Shown here in pieces: positions 43,387 through 51,438 of a stretch of 64,000 bases of DNA. The notes beneath the pieces were generated by a model. It did not search any database, was not told the origin of the DNA, and was given only the letters and a program-made list of their open reading frames with translations. Source of the DNA: Sphaerisporangium sp040649355 (GTDB lineage Bacteria > Actinomycetota > Actinomycetes > Streptosporangiales > Streptosporangiaceae). Numbering within the stretch: position 1 is the first letter of the stretch; every line of letters starts with the position of its first letter. The position numbers and the translations under genes were made by a program. Where the stretch lies: the NCBI RefSeq assembly GCF_043197795.1, contig NZ_JBICTU010000026.1, forward strand, positions 62,001-126,000. The letters are read 5' to 3'.

Positions 43387-43779
43387 ATGCCTGGAAAGCA
43401 GGAGCTCCCGTCGACCATCGAGCGCTCCCCGAAAAAGGCACAAGCAACATGGATAAAAGCGCATGATTCAGCCGTGGAGACGTATGGGGAGGGCGAAAGG
43501 GCCCACCGCACCGCGTTCGCCGCGCTGAAGCATTCGTTCGAGAAGGTCGGCGACCACTGGGAGCCGAAGGCCCACAAGGGCCCGTCCGATGCCCAGGCCG
43601 CGCGTGGCACGCCGGCACGGGGCGAGACCGCTGAGGGCGTCGACGCCAACGCCAGCAAGGAACACCTGTACAAGGTGGCCGCCCGGCTCGGCGTAGAAGG
43701 CCGGTCGAAGATGAACAAGGGCGAGCTCGTCGAGGCCATCAAGAAGGCGAACCGCAGGTTCACCGCGAAAGCCAGATGA
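43387..43779 (+). CDS. ChaB-domain protein with Rho-N-like tail
   Basis: About 130 aa. The N-terminal half has the ChaB fold (LPSTIERSPKKAQATWIKAH, then AHRTAFAALKHSFEK). The C-terminal 40 residues (SKEHLYKVAARLGVEGRSKMNKGELVEAI) form a Rho-N/SAP-like helical nucleic-acid-binding motif. This combination is frequent in actinobacterial stress clusters. GAGGAGGAAGAGG precedes the ATG. Confidence 0.85.
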   Translation: MPGKQELPSTIERSPKKAQATWIKAHDSAVETYGEGERAHRTAFAALKHSFEKVGDHWEPKAHKGPSDAQAARGTPARGETAEGVDANASKEHLYKVAARLGVEGRSKMNKGELVEAIKKANRRFTAKAR

Positions 43780-43892
43780 CCCGACAGCGAATTCGGCGGC
43801 GTTCACATCGGCCGGTCCGGCTCAAGCCGGGCCGGCCTTCTCGTTCTCGCCCTCCGGATGGCTCCTAAGGGCGCGCCGGTGAACGAAAACCC

Positions 43893-43917
43893 GTTAGAGC
43901 CCTTCCTGCGGGGGTAG
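43893..43917 (+). promoter_or_regulatory. SigB/SigF-type promoter
   Basis: GTTA-N15-GGGTAG. The expected start of transcription near 43924 would leave a 20-nt leader containing AAAGGAGG before the ATG of the repeat protein. Confidence 0.6.
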
Positions 43918-43944
43918 CGGGGTGCCATGGCAAAGGAGGACACG

Positions 43945-44376
43945 ATGGCGGATATTACGGGCCGGGCGCAGGACGCGCTGACCGAGGCGAAGAAGAGCAC
44001 GGGCGACCTCGCGGTCAAAGCCGGTGACAAGGCCGGGGTTCTGGCTTCCAAAGCCGGTGACAAGGCCGGAGAGCTGGCTTCCAAGGCGGGCGACAGAGCG
44101 GGGGACCTGGCCGCGAGGGCCGGTGACAAGGCCGGCGACCTCGCGGCCAAGGCGAGCGACAAGGCCGGTGACCTGGCTGGACTGGCCGGGAGCAAGGCGA
44201 CCGAGTTGGCGGGCAAGGCGGGCGACCTCGCCGAGAAGGCCCGCTCCACCATGCCCGACGAGGTGAAGGACGCGGCCGACAAGGTCGTCACCCAGGCGAA
44301 GAACCGCCCGTGGGTCACCGCCGCGGTGGCCGCCGGCCTCCTCGTTCTCTGGCGGGTGCTGCGGAGGAAGAAGTAG
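43945..44376 (+). CDS. LEA-like 11-mer-repeat protein with C-terminal membrane anchor
   Basis: About 143 aa. Residues 20-100 consist of about seven to eight degenerate 11-residue repeats of the form KAGDKAGxLAx, an amphipathic pattern like group-3 LEA proteins that protect membranes and proteins during drying. VTAAVAAGLLVLWRVLRRKK at the end is a membrane anchor with a basic tail, as in YqjD/ElaB. I choose the ATG after AAAGGAGG rather than the one 18 nt earlier. Followed after 2 nt by a DUF4235 gene. Confidence 0.8.
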   Translation: MADITGRAQDALTEAKKSTGDLAVKAGDKAGVLASKAGDKAGELASKAGDRAGDLAARAGDKAGDLAAKASDKAGDLAGLAGSKATELAGKAGDLAEKARSTMPDEVKDAADKVVTQAKNRPWVTAAVAAGLLVLWRVLRRKK

Positions 44377-44378
44377 TC

Positions 44379-44642
44379 GTGAAGAAGCTTGCCTACAGGT
44401 CGGTGGGCGCGCTGTCCGGTATGGCCGGCGGCTTCATCTCGGGCCTGATCTTCAAGCAGGTCTGGAAGCTGGCGGCGGGCAAGAGCGACGCCCCCGAGGC
44501 CACGTCCAAGAAGTACGGCTGGGGTGAGGTCCTGATCGCCGCCGCGGTCCAGGGCGCGATCTTCGGTGTCGTGAAGGCCGCCATCGACCGCGCGAGCGCG
44601 GAAGGCATCCAGAACGCCACAGGAGAATGGCCGGGAAAGTGA
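44379..44642 (+). CDS. DUF4235 membrane protein
   Basis: An 87-aa protein with two hydrophobic segments (SVGALSGMAGGFISGLIF and VLIAAAVQGAIFGVVKAAID) flanking KYGWGE, typical of DUF4235. A GTG start follows GGAGGAAG and lies 2 nt after the stop of the repeat protein, so they are one operon, probably stress-induced. Confidence 0.85.
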   Translation: MKKLAYRSVGALSGMAGGFISGLIFKQVWKLAAGKSDAPEATSKKYGWGEVLIAAAVQGAIFGVVKAAIDRASAEGIQNATGEWPGK

Positions 44643-44727
44643 CCCCATCCGGCCGGACGGCCCCCAGCACGGCCTAGAAGTCCCAGCAGGGCCTGGAGAT
44701 CCGGGAATGGCGTGGATATCCAGGCAG

Positions 44728-44805
44728 AGCTCAGAAGTCCCCGGGAGGGCTCGGAAGTCCGGGAAAGCTCAGAGGCCTCCCGGGAGGGTTGAGAAGATCT
44801 GGGAA
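44728..44805. repeat. two imperfect 38-40 bp tandem repeats
   Basis: AGCTCAGAAGTCCCCGGGA... at 44728-44765 is repeated with some changes at 44766-44805. The stretch between the DUF4235 and SDR genes has no coding potential; it consists of this repeat, a hairpin and a 9-bp minisatellite. Confidence 0.6.
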
Positions 44806-44810
44806 AGCGA

Positions 44811-44840
44811 GAGGGCGACGGAATCGATTCCGTCGCCCTC
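44811..44840. terminator. 13-bp hairpin terminator
   Basis: GAGGGCGACGGAA pairs perfectly with TTCCGTCGCCCTC around TCGA, between two convergent operons; probably acts on both strands. Confidence 0.75.
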
Positions 44841-44907
44841 CGGCATGTGAGGCGTTCCCCCGCCCGTTTCCCGTGACCCGGTCTTCCCGGCCGGTCCTTC
44901 TGACCGG

Positions 44908-44943
44908 CTGTCCGCGGCTGTCCGCGGCTGTCCGCGGCTGTCA
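44908..44943. repeat. 9-bp minisatellite
   Basis: CGGCTGTCCG-type 9-bp units recur four times up to the stop codon of the SDR gene. Slippage may have made it; no function is evident. Confidence 0.65.
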
Positions 44944-45936
44944 GCGGCGGGCGGCCAGGACGGCCAGAGCCGCCGCGGCGGCGCCGCCCACGCCGGCGGC
45001 GACCAGGTTGCGGTGCTGCGACAACCACACCTGGACGCTGCGGTCCTTGGCACGCTGGTCGAAGCTCCCGTGGGCGCCGTAGTCGCGGTGCTCGTCCGCG
45101 GGCTCCCACAGGTTCGCCACACCGCTCGGCTTGTCGTCGGTCTGCTGGGAGTCGACGCCCGTCTTGCCGAGGTAGCGGTCGATCAGCCCGGCGGCGAACT
45201 TCTCACCGATGATCGTCGCCGCGGTGCTGCCGCCCACCCAGTACTCCCGGCGGGACGGATGCTCGGCGGCGTACACGATCGCCCGCGCGGCGACCTCCGG
45301 CTGGAAGATCGGCGGCACGGGCTGGGGGTGGCGGCGCAGCCGCGAGAGCACCCAGTCGAACTGCGGGGTGTTCACCGCGGGCAGCTGCACCATGGTGATC
45401 TTCACGTCGCTGCCGCCGTTGAGCAGCTCCGTACGGACCGACTCGGTGAACCCCTTCATGGCGTGCTTGGCGCCGCAGTAGGCCGCCTGGAGCGGGATGC
45501 CGCGGTAGGCCAGGGCGGAACCGGTCTGCACGATGACGCCACGGTTCCTCGGACGCATCCGGAGCAGCGCGGCCCGGGTGCCCCACACGTACCCGAGGTA
45601 GGTGACCTTGGTGGTGCGCTCGTACTCCGCCGGTTCGATCTCCGTGAACGGCGCGAACACCGAGGCGAACGCCACGTTGATCCACACGTCGATGGGGCCG
45701 AGCTCTTTCTCGACGCTGTCGGCCGCGGCGTCCACCTGCTCGTGGTCGGCCATGTCCGCGGGGAAGACCTTGGCGGTGCCGCCCTCGCCTCCCACCTCGG
45801 CGGCGGCGGTCGCGAGGCCGGTCTCCCCCCGCGCGATGAGGGCGACCTTCGCGCCCTTTTCTCCGAGTATCCGCACCACAGCGCGGCCGACGCCACCGCT
45901 GGCGCCGGTCACGACGACGACCTTCCCGCTTAACAC
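44941..45936 (-). CDS. SDR-family oxidoreductase with C-terminal membrane anchor
   Basis: About 331 aa. The NAD(P)-binding motif is VVVTGASGGVGRAVV near residues 6-20; the catalytic Ser and the YxxxK appear as QTGSALAYRG and YCGAKHAMKG near 150. After the SDR domain, a 50-residue linker leads to a hydrophobic AAGVGGAAAAALAVLAA helix ending in RR. GTG start after AAAGGGGAG. Substrate unknown; this type is frequent in stress clusters. Confidence 0.85.
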   Translation of the reverse strand: MLSGKVVVVTGASGGVGRAVVRILGEKGAKVALIARGETGLATAAAEVGGEGGTAKVFPADMADHEQVDAAADSVEKELGPIDVWINVAFASVFAPFTEIEPAEYERTTKVTYLGYVWGTRAALLRMRPRNRGVIVQTGSALAYRGIPLQAAYCGAKHAMKGFTESVRTELLNGGSDVKITMVQLPAVNTPQFDWVLSRLRRHPQPVPPIFQPEVAARAIVYAAEHPSRREYWVGGSTAATIIGEKFAAGLIDRYLGKTGVDSQQTDDKPSGVANLWEPADEHRDYGAHGSFDQRAKDRSVQVWLSQHRNLVAAGVGGAAAAALAVLAARR

Positions 45937-45976
45937 GTTCTCCCCTTTCAGCCGGCGGACCATGCGATCCGCTGCT

Positions 45977-46231
45977 TCAGCCGGTGGACCGCGGTCCACC
46001 GCCGAGACGGCGCTGGCGCCGTACGGCCAGCACGACGTCCACGACGGCGATCACGGCGACCACGGCGAGGACCACGACGATCAACGTGGCCTTGGCGACC
46101 AGCGCCAGCACTCCGAGTGCCACCGCGAGGAACAGGACGAACGACCCCAGGCGTAGGTGAATGACGTCCCGGGGAGTTCCCGTCACCATGGGCTTACCGG
46201 TCGAAGACCGCTGTTCCGGCGTTTCGTTCAT
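45977..46231 (-). CDS. DUF6343-type small membrane protein
   Basis: About 84 aa: a short polar N-terminus (RDVIHLRLGSF), two hydrophobic helices and a basic tail AVRRQRRLGG. AAAGGGGGA precedes the ATG. GGGTAT lies upstream (46263-46268, minus strand) and could be the -10 of a SigB-type promoter, but no matching -35 is evident. It is followed at 40 nt by the SDR gene. Confidence 0.75.
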   Translation of the reverse strand: MNETPEQRSSTGKPMVTGTPRDVIHLRLGSFVLFLAVALGVLALVAKATLIVVVLAVVAVIAVVDVVLAVRRQRRLGGGPRSTG

Positions 46232-46473
46232 TGCCGGTCCCCCTTTCGGCTGGACGTCTCCCATACCCGACAGATCCGACGTCATGTGCGCTCCGGCCGG
46301 TTGACGACCTGAGCCGATCGATGGAACACGTCCTCTTCCTCCTGCTGGTGGACACCGTTCCCTCCCAGCTACCGTTCAGGAGCCCGTCCAAACCCCTGCC
46401 TTCTCGGGGAACGCCTTTCGGGAACGCCGTCCCGGCGGACGGGGACGGAGTCTCAGCGAACGAGGACGGAGTC

Positions 46474-47370
46474 TCAGCGGACGGGGACGGAGAGGACCTC
46501 GCGGCCGGCCGCCACGACGTCCTCCACGGTCACCGACCGGGGATCGGCGCCGCGCGCGAGGGCCCGGTGCCACGGCCTGTCCGCGGGCGGCCCCCACCGG
46601 GCGGGCGATTCGGGGCCGAACACCACCACCGACGGGGTGCCGTACGCCGTCGCGAGCTGCGCCATCCCGATGTCCGCGCTGACCACCAGGCCCGCCCCCG
46701 CTACCACGCCGGCCAGCTCTTTCAGGGATGTACGGCCGGCCAGCACGCTGCGCGGCGCCAGCTTCGCCTGGGACGCGACCAGCAGGGCCATGGGGCGCTC
46801 ACGCCGGCTTCCGGTCACGACCACCCTCAGGCCCTCGGCGACCATGGCCCTCGCCACCGCGGCGAAGCGCTCGGGCGGCCAGCGCCTCGCCGCCTCCCTG
46901 GCCCCCGGATGGATCACCACGGCTCCGGGCGCCGGGTTGTGGCAGAGCGGGACGGGAAGGGCCAGGTCGGCGGGGTCGGCGCGCGAGCCGTACCAGGTGA
47001 CGAGCCGGCACCAGCGCGTCACCTCGTGCTCGTGCTCGTGCCAGCCCGGCCCCTTCAGCCGGGGCACGGCCGGGTTGGCGAAGGCCCACAGCCGCCGAGG
47101 CCGCAGGTCCATCATCAGGCGATGGCTTCTCGGCCCGCGCCCGTGCATGTTCACCGCCAGGTCCGGCCGCCGGCCGTTCCACGTGAGCTCGTCCAGACCA
47201 CGCATGGGCAGCAGGCCCTCGACGGCGCCGGTGAGAAGGGCGAGATCGTTCAGCTCCGGCGGCGCGGCGAGGACGACGTTCAGGCCGCCACGGCGCAGCG
47301 CCCGCAGGGCCGGTACGGCCGTGAGCAGCTCGCCTATGCCGTGCGCCCGCAGCACCAGGGCGACGCTCAT
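46474..47370 (-). CDS. glycosyltransferase family 9 (heptosyltransferase-like)
   Basis: About 298 aa with the GT9 signatures VLRAHGIGELLTAVPALRAL at the start, VVIHPGAREAARRWPPERFA in the middle and SADIGMAQLATAYGTPSVVVFGP near 245. It transfers an activated sugar to a surface acceptor. It lies 31 nt behind a GT4-type glycosyltransferase, so both may build one glycan. Confidence 0.88.
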   Translation of the reverse strand: MSVALVLRAHGIGELLTAVPALRALRRGGLNVVLAAPPELNDLALLTGAVEGLLPMRGLDELTWNGRRPDLAVNMHGRGPRSHRLMMDLRPRRLWAFANPAVPRLKGPGWHEHEHEVTRWCRLVTWYGSRADPADLALPVPLCHNPAPGAVVIHPGAREAARRWPPERFAAVARAMVAEGLRVVVTGSRRERPMALLVASQAKLAPRSVLAGRTSLKELAGVVAGAGLVVSADIGMAQLATAYGTPSVVVFGPESPARWGPPADRPWHRALARGADPRSVTVEDVVAAGREVLSVPVR

Positions 47371-47401
47371 GGTCCAGAGCCCCCCGGGACGCAACCGGGG
47401 T

Positions 47402-48619
47402 TCACGACGCCTTCCTTCCGACAGGGATACGTCCGCGCGCCTCCAGGACCTCCTCGTAGACGGCGCAGGTCTCGGCGGCGATCCGGGGCCAGTCGTACCG
47501 CGCGCGGGCACGCTCGGCGCCCGCCGTCCCGTACGCCGCGCGCCGGTCGTGGTCGTGGAGCAGCGTGTTGAGGGCCGTGGCGAGGGACCTCGGGTCGCGC
47601 GGCGGGACCAGCGTGCCGGTCAGGCCGTCGACCACGGTCTCGCACTGGCCGCCGACGGAGGAGGCGATCACGGGGAGCCCGCAGGCCATGGCCTCCAGCG
47701 TGACCATGCCGAACGGCTCGTACCAGGGGACGCAGACGGCCAGGTCGGCGGAGCGCATGAGGGCCGGGACGCTCTCGTGGGAGACACGGCCGACGAAGCG
47801 GACCCGGCCGGCGACCCCGGCCTCGGAGGCGATACGGCGAAGCCGCGTGACCTCGGGGTCATGGTCCAGTTCGCGGGCGGGCGGCCCTCCCGCGACGATC
47901 AGCTCGGCTCCGGGGACCAGGCGCATGGCCTCGATGACGGTGTCGACGCCCTTGCGGGGCACCAGCCGACCGATGGACAGCACGCGCGGGCCGCGCGGGC
48001 GCGGCGCGGCGGGCCCGTACGGCCCGAACTCCCCGCAGTCGACGCCGCAGGGTACGACCTGGACCGAGCGGCGGGGGACGTCCAGCCGGATCAGCTCCTC
48101 GGCCTCGTCACCGCACGTGGCGATGACCCGGTCGACGCCCCGGGCGACGACGATCTCCGCCTTCAGTCGCTCGCGCGGGCTGGAGTCGTCCGTGCCCTGG
48201 TGGCGCCGCTTCACCACGCCGAGGGCGTGGAAGGTGTGGACCACGGGGATCCCGGGATCGCGGGCGGCGGCCAGGGCCGCGAGGCCGCTCATCCAGAAGT
48301 GGCTGTGGACGACGTCCGGGGGCTGGAACATCCAGCGCTGCCGAAGCCAGTGCCCGAAGTCGGGGACCCACGGCAGGATCGCGTCCTTGGGGATCCTTTC
48401 CGGCGGACCCGCGGGGACGTGGACCACCGACACGCCGGGGCCGAACGCCACCTCTTCGGCGATCTCGGTGCTCTCCCTGCGGGTGTAGACGGTCACGTCG
48501 TGACCCCTGGCGGCCACGCTCCGGGCGAGGGCCGCGACGTGGACGTTCTGGCCGCCGGAGTCCACGCCTCCGGCGAGGGCGAGGGGACTCGCGTGCTCGG
48601 ACACCATTGCTACCTTCAC
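47402..48619 (-). CDS. glycosyltransferase family 4 (GT-B, MshA-like)
   Basis: About 405 aa. The acceptor-side domain begins MVSEHASPLALAGGVDSGGQNVHV. The donor side has IGRLVPRKGVDTVIEAM and the catalytic PWYEPFGMVTLEAMACGLPVI (E-x7-E) around residues 297-318. The resemblance is to MshA and other UDP-sugar retaining enzymes, but the context is a GT9 gene, not mycothiol genes. GTG start after GGAGGAG. Confidence 0.88.
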   Translation of the reverse strand: MKVAMVSEHASPLALAGGVDSGGQNVHVAALARSVAARGHDVTVYTRRESTEIAEEVAFGPGVSVVHVPAGPPERIPKDAILPWVPDFGHWLRQRWMFQPPDVVHSHFWMSGLAALAAARDPGIPVVHTFHALGVVKRRHQGTDDSSPRERLKAEIVVARGVDRVIATCGDEAEELIRLDVPRRSVQVVPCGVDCGEFGPYGPAAPRPRGPRVLSIGRLVPRKGVDTVIEAMRLVPGAELIVAGGPPARELDHDPEVTRLRRIASEAGVAGRVRFVGRVSHESVPALMRSADLAVCVPWYEPFGMVTLEAMACGLPVIASSVGGQCETVVDGLTGTLVPPRDPRSLATALNTLLHDHDRRAAYGTAGAERARARYDWPRIAAETCAVYEEVLEARGRIPVGRKAS

Positions 48620-49010
48620 CGGATCTCCTCCAGGTTGGCCGATCCCTGCTGGCTTCCTGGCTCGGGGGCATCGAGCTCAGGGAGGGGGCGCCCGAAATCG
48701 GGCTGGTCGATGCCTGATGGCGTGTGGAGCATGCGCTGGCCACCCGGCGCGGCACGGATCACGAACTTCCGCGTGGATCAGAACCTCGGCGCGGATCGGA
48801 ACCTTGGGGGATCAGAACCTCGGGGATCAGACTTCGGCACGGATCGACTTCGGTCACAGATCACGAGCAAGGGTGGACCATACGGAGGGCGGCCGCGGTC
48901 GCGAGGTGCACGGGGGGCAGGGTGCACGGTGGCGACGTCGGCGCCGGCGTCGTACTCACTTCTTGTCAACGCGCTGTTCTATCCTGAGAACGACCCATCA
49001 AACCTCCCCG
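48620..49010. other. long intergenic region with degenerate direct repeats
   Basis: No coding sequence is seen. GATCAGAACCTCGG and close variants (GATCGGAACCTTGG, GATCAGACTTCGG) recur four times between 48776 and 48850. Later comes a TGTTCTATCCTGAGAACG patch. The repeats could bind a regulator or be remnants of slippage. Confidence 0.45.
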
Positions 49011-49035
49011 GTTTCGCGGCCGGTACGTCGGGCAG
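49011..49035 (+). promoter_or_regulatory. SigB/SigF-type promoter
   Basis: GTTT-N15-GGGCAG, 36 bp before the BON-domain gene. Confidence 0.5.
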
Positions 49036-49070
49036 GGCGAGACCTGTACTCGATCGGAGGGGGGTAGACG

Positions 49071-49367
49071 ATGTCCCACGAGGCTCAGCACGACGTCGCC
49101 TCGCATCACGACGCTCCGCACTACGACGCTCCTCACTACGTCGCCGCCCGCGTGCAGCGGGCGCTCGCGGAGGACGAGCGCACCTACGAGCTCGGGATAC
49201 GCGTCGACATCCGCGGTGACCAGCTTTTCCTGGGCGGCCAGGTGGAGTCGCACGAACGCCGGCTCCTCGTCGCGGCGGTGGCCGGTGACACCGCGCCCGG
49301 CCTGAAGATCCACAACGAGGTCACCGTGGTCGAGGTGAGGGAACCGGGAGAGGAGGAGACCCTGTGA
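49071..49367 (+). CDS. BON-domain protein
   Basis: A 98-aa protein. A His/Asp-rich N-terminus (HHDAPHYDAPHY) precedes a BON domain (ADERTYELGIRVDIRGDQLF ... HNEVTVVEV), known from OsmY-type envelope-stress proteins. No signal peptide. The site GGAGGGG precedes the ATG. It overlaps the next gene by 4 nt (GTGA). Confidence 0.85.
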   Translation: MSHEAQHDVASHHDAPHYDAPHYVAARVQRALAEDERTYELGIRVDIRGDQLFLGGQVESHERRLLVAAVAGDTAPGLKIHNEVTVVEVREPGEEETL

Positions 49368-50098
49368 AGATCAGAGTCGCTGCCGTCGGCGACGTCCACC
49401 TGGGTGAGGACATCCGGGGGAGGTACCGCCGCAGGCTGGACGGCATCGAGGAGCGGGCCGACGTGCTGCTGATCGCGGGCGACCTGACCCGTCACGGCAC
49501 CCCCGAGGAGGGCAGGGTCGTGGCCGACGAGTTCCGCGACCTGCCGGTTCCCGTGGTCGCCGTGCTCGGCAACCACGACTACCAGTCCGACGCCGAGGAC
49601 GAGATCGTCGATCTGCTCCGAGACGCCGGGATACGCGTCCTGCAGGACGACTCCACGGTGATCGAGTGCGGCGACGTACGTCTCGGCGTGGCGGGCGGCA
49701 AGGGCTTCGGCGGCGGGTTCGCGGGCAAGTGCGCGAGCGAGTTCGGTGAGCCGCAGATGAAGGCGTTCGTCCGGCACACCAGGGAGATCGCCGAGCTCTG
49801 GCACAAGGCGCTCAAGGGCCTGGACACCGACCACAAGGTGGTGCTCAGCCACTACTCGCCGGTCAAGGACACCCTCGCGGGAGAGCCGCTGGAGATCTAT
49901 CCCTTCCTCGGCAGCTACCTGCTCGCCGAGGCGGTCGACGCCGAGGGCGCCGACCTCTTCATCCACGGGCACGCGCACGCCGGTGTCGAGAAGGGCGTGA
50001 CGCCCGGTGGAGTCCGCGTCCGCAACGTGGCGCTGCCCGTGCTCAGCAGGGCGTACGCCGTCTACTGCCTTGGCGGTGAGGACCCCGAGATCTGCTGA
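49364..50098 (+). CDS. calcineurin-like metallophosphoesterase
   Basis: A 244-aa protein with the full ligand set: VGDVHLG (D, H), IAGDLTRHG (D), VLGNHDYQ (N, H), VLSHYSP (H) and FIHGHAHAG (H, H). It hydrolyses a phosphoester, probably a nucleotide or phosphoprotein. Translation is coupled to the BON-domain gene. It differs from the PptH-like enzyme in being shorter and lying in a stress context. Confidence 0.88.
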   Translation: MKIRVAAVGDVHLGEDIRGRYRRRLDGIEERADVLLIAGDLTRHGTPEEGRVVADEFRDLPVPVVAVLGNHDYQSDAEDEIVDLLRDAGIRVLQDDSTVIECGDVRLGVAGGKGFGGGFAGKCASEFGEPQMKAFVRHTREIAELWHKALKGLDTDHKVVLSHYSPVKDTLAGEPLEIYPFLGSYLLAEAVDAEGADLFIHGHAHAGVEKGVTPGGVRVRNVALPVLSRAYAVYCLGGEDPEIC

Positions 50099-50128
50099 CC
50101 CGCCCTGACACGCCCGCCGACGTCTTTC

Positions 50129-50160
50129 CGCCCCGCCCAGGATCTCTCCTCGGCGGGGCG
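50129..50160 (+). terminator. hairpin after the phosphoesterase gene
   Basis: CGCCCCGCC and GGCGGGGCG form a 9-bp stem around 14 nt. The following 200 bp hold no gene until the convergent small membrane protein. Confidence 0.6.
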
Positions 50161-50378
50161 AAGGCTGTTCCGGGCGGGCGGACGGTCTGAGAGGGCCGCA
50201 TGGTGAGGCGCGGTTCAGCCAAGGGGATCGGCTGACCGCTGAGATTTCTCGTTTTTCTCTTTTCGAACGCTCGAATCGGTGCCTGTGAGGGACCGTTGGC
50301 ATGGGGCCGCGGCGGCGGGCCGGATGGGCCGGTCCGCCGCTTCCGCGTCCCAACTTCGCCTGGTGTTCTAGGTGAACG

Positions 50379-50528
50379 TTACGGATGGAAGATGCTGACG
50401 CCACCGGGCCCGACGAGAAGGCCGACGACGATGAGGACGATCCCCCAGAGGAGGTCGCGACGGGCCAGGATGACGTAGATCCCGGCGATGACGAGAACGA
50501 CGGCGATGAGCCAAAGAAGTGTACCCAT
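50379..50528 (-). CDS. 49-aa hydrophobic protein with GPGG tail
   Basis: MGTLLWLIAVVLVIAGIYVI starts a two-helix protein that continues LLWGIVLIVVGLLVG and ends PGGVSIFHP. Small proteins with a conserved LLWGIVLIVxGLLVGPGG end are widespread in actinobacteria. It is too short for many gene callers. GAGGG lies upstream of the ATG, and a SigB-type promoter is close before it. Confidence 0.75.
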   Translation of the reverse strand: MGTLLWLIAVVLVIAGIYVILARRDLLWGIVLIVVGLLVGPGGVSIFHP

Positions 50529-50538
50529 GGGCATCCCT

Positions 50539-50563
50539 CTGCCCTGACAAATGCTTCATTAAC
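50539..50563 (-). promoter_or_regulatory. SigB/SigF-type promoter
   Basis: On the minus strand GTTA-N15-GGGCAG ends about 10 nt before the ATG of the 49-aa membrane protein; transcription would start a few bases before the start codon. Confidence 0.45.
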
Positions 50564-50692
50564 GTGTTTGCGAATCAACTCTTGCTATCGCTGGGTTAAT
50601 GTTCAAGCCACAGCCAAGTATGGGGCTGGCCAGCGCAAACGTACGGACGCCTCCCCTCGTCGCCCGACGTGGGGAGGCGCCTGTAGAACGTG

Positions 50693-51193
50693 TCAGCCCT
50701 CCTGTGCGCGGTCCCGCCCGCGGTGGCGTGAGACGAGGGGCTCCACGAACCACAGCCAGCCGCTCAGTCCCGCCACTCCTCCCGCCAGCAGCGCCGCCGG
50801 CAGGAGGCCGAGGAAGGCCTCCACGACCAGGCCGGTCGAGCAGGTCATGGAGATGGCGAGCGCGATCCCTCCCACGACGCCGAGCCGGTTGGCGCGTTTG
50901 AGCATGAGCTCCTTCAACTGGGTGCGGAAAAGGATGCGGTGCTGCGTCGCCGGGGCGATGAAGCAAATGGACGCCACGGCGGCGCTCAGCATGGCGACAT
51001 AGAACAGCCACCGTCCTGGCTCGTCGACTTTTCCGAAACCCGTGGAGAAGGGAAGTGTGAGAAGGAAGGCGAAAAGCACCTGCACGCCCGTGGCCGCCAC
51101 GCGTAACCCCTGGAGGAGTTCGCCGAGCTCACGGTCGACCCGTTCCTTGTGGCTCTCTTCGGACTCGGGTCCGGCCATGTCACTCAACGTCAT
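50693..51193 (-). CDS. DUF6328-type membrane protein
   Basis: About 166 aa with a charged N-terminus (ESHKERVDRELGELLQGLRV) and four membrane helices; the block ATGVQVLFAFLLTLPFS near residues 34-50 is typical of DUF6328. Its ATG overlaps the upstream stop (ATGA). The C-terminal tail RHRGRDRAQEG is basic. Function unknown. Confidence 0.8.
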   Translation of the reverse strand: MTLSDMAGPESEESHKERVDRELGELLQGLRVAATGVQVLFAFLLTLPFSTGFGKVDEPGRWLFYVAMLSAAVASICFIAPATQHRILFRTQLKELMLKRANRLGVVGGIALAISMTCSTGLVVEAFLGLLPAALLAGGVAGLSGWLWFVEPLVSRHRGRDRAQEG

Positions 51194-51438
51194 CTGTACT
51201 TCCTGATCCTTTCGCGCCGGTGGGCCCGTACCATGCGCCGCACGGTGAACAGGGCACCCGCCAGTGCCGCGTAGGCCAGTAAGCCCAGGAGGACCGTCAG
51301 CCAGACGGCTCCCGCCAGGCCCGCCACGACGCTGAGGAGGGTGAACGCGACCAGTCCGAGCGCGGCGAACCCGAACCACTTGCCGTAGGGGTTGTCCTGC
51401 AGGGCCTTCAGCGACGCGCTGAGGGAGATCTCGGTCAT
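51190..51438 (-). CDS. small two-helix membrane protein
   Basis: About 82 aa: MTEISLSASLKALQDNPYGK, then two long hydrophobic helices and a basic end VRAHRRERIRKYR. No family is recognised. Both ends overlap neighbours by 4 nt, so the three genes DUF1360, this one and DUF6328 are one translationally coupled operon. Confidence 0.75.
   Translation of the reverse strand: MTEISLSASLKALQDNPYGKWFGFAALGLVAFTLLSVVAGLAGAVWLTVLLGLLAYAALAGALFTVRRMVRAHRRERIRKYR

Noticed and set aside
44719..44945. Short repeats considered as a CRISPR array
   Set aside because: Units are contiguous or differ in length, with no unique spacers, and no cas genes are in the window.
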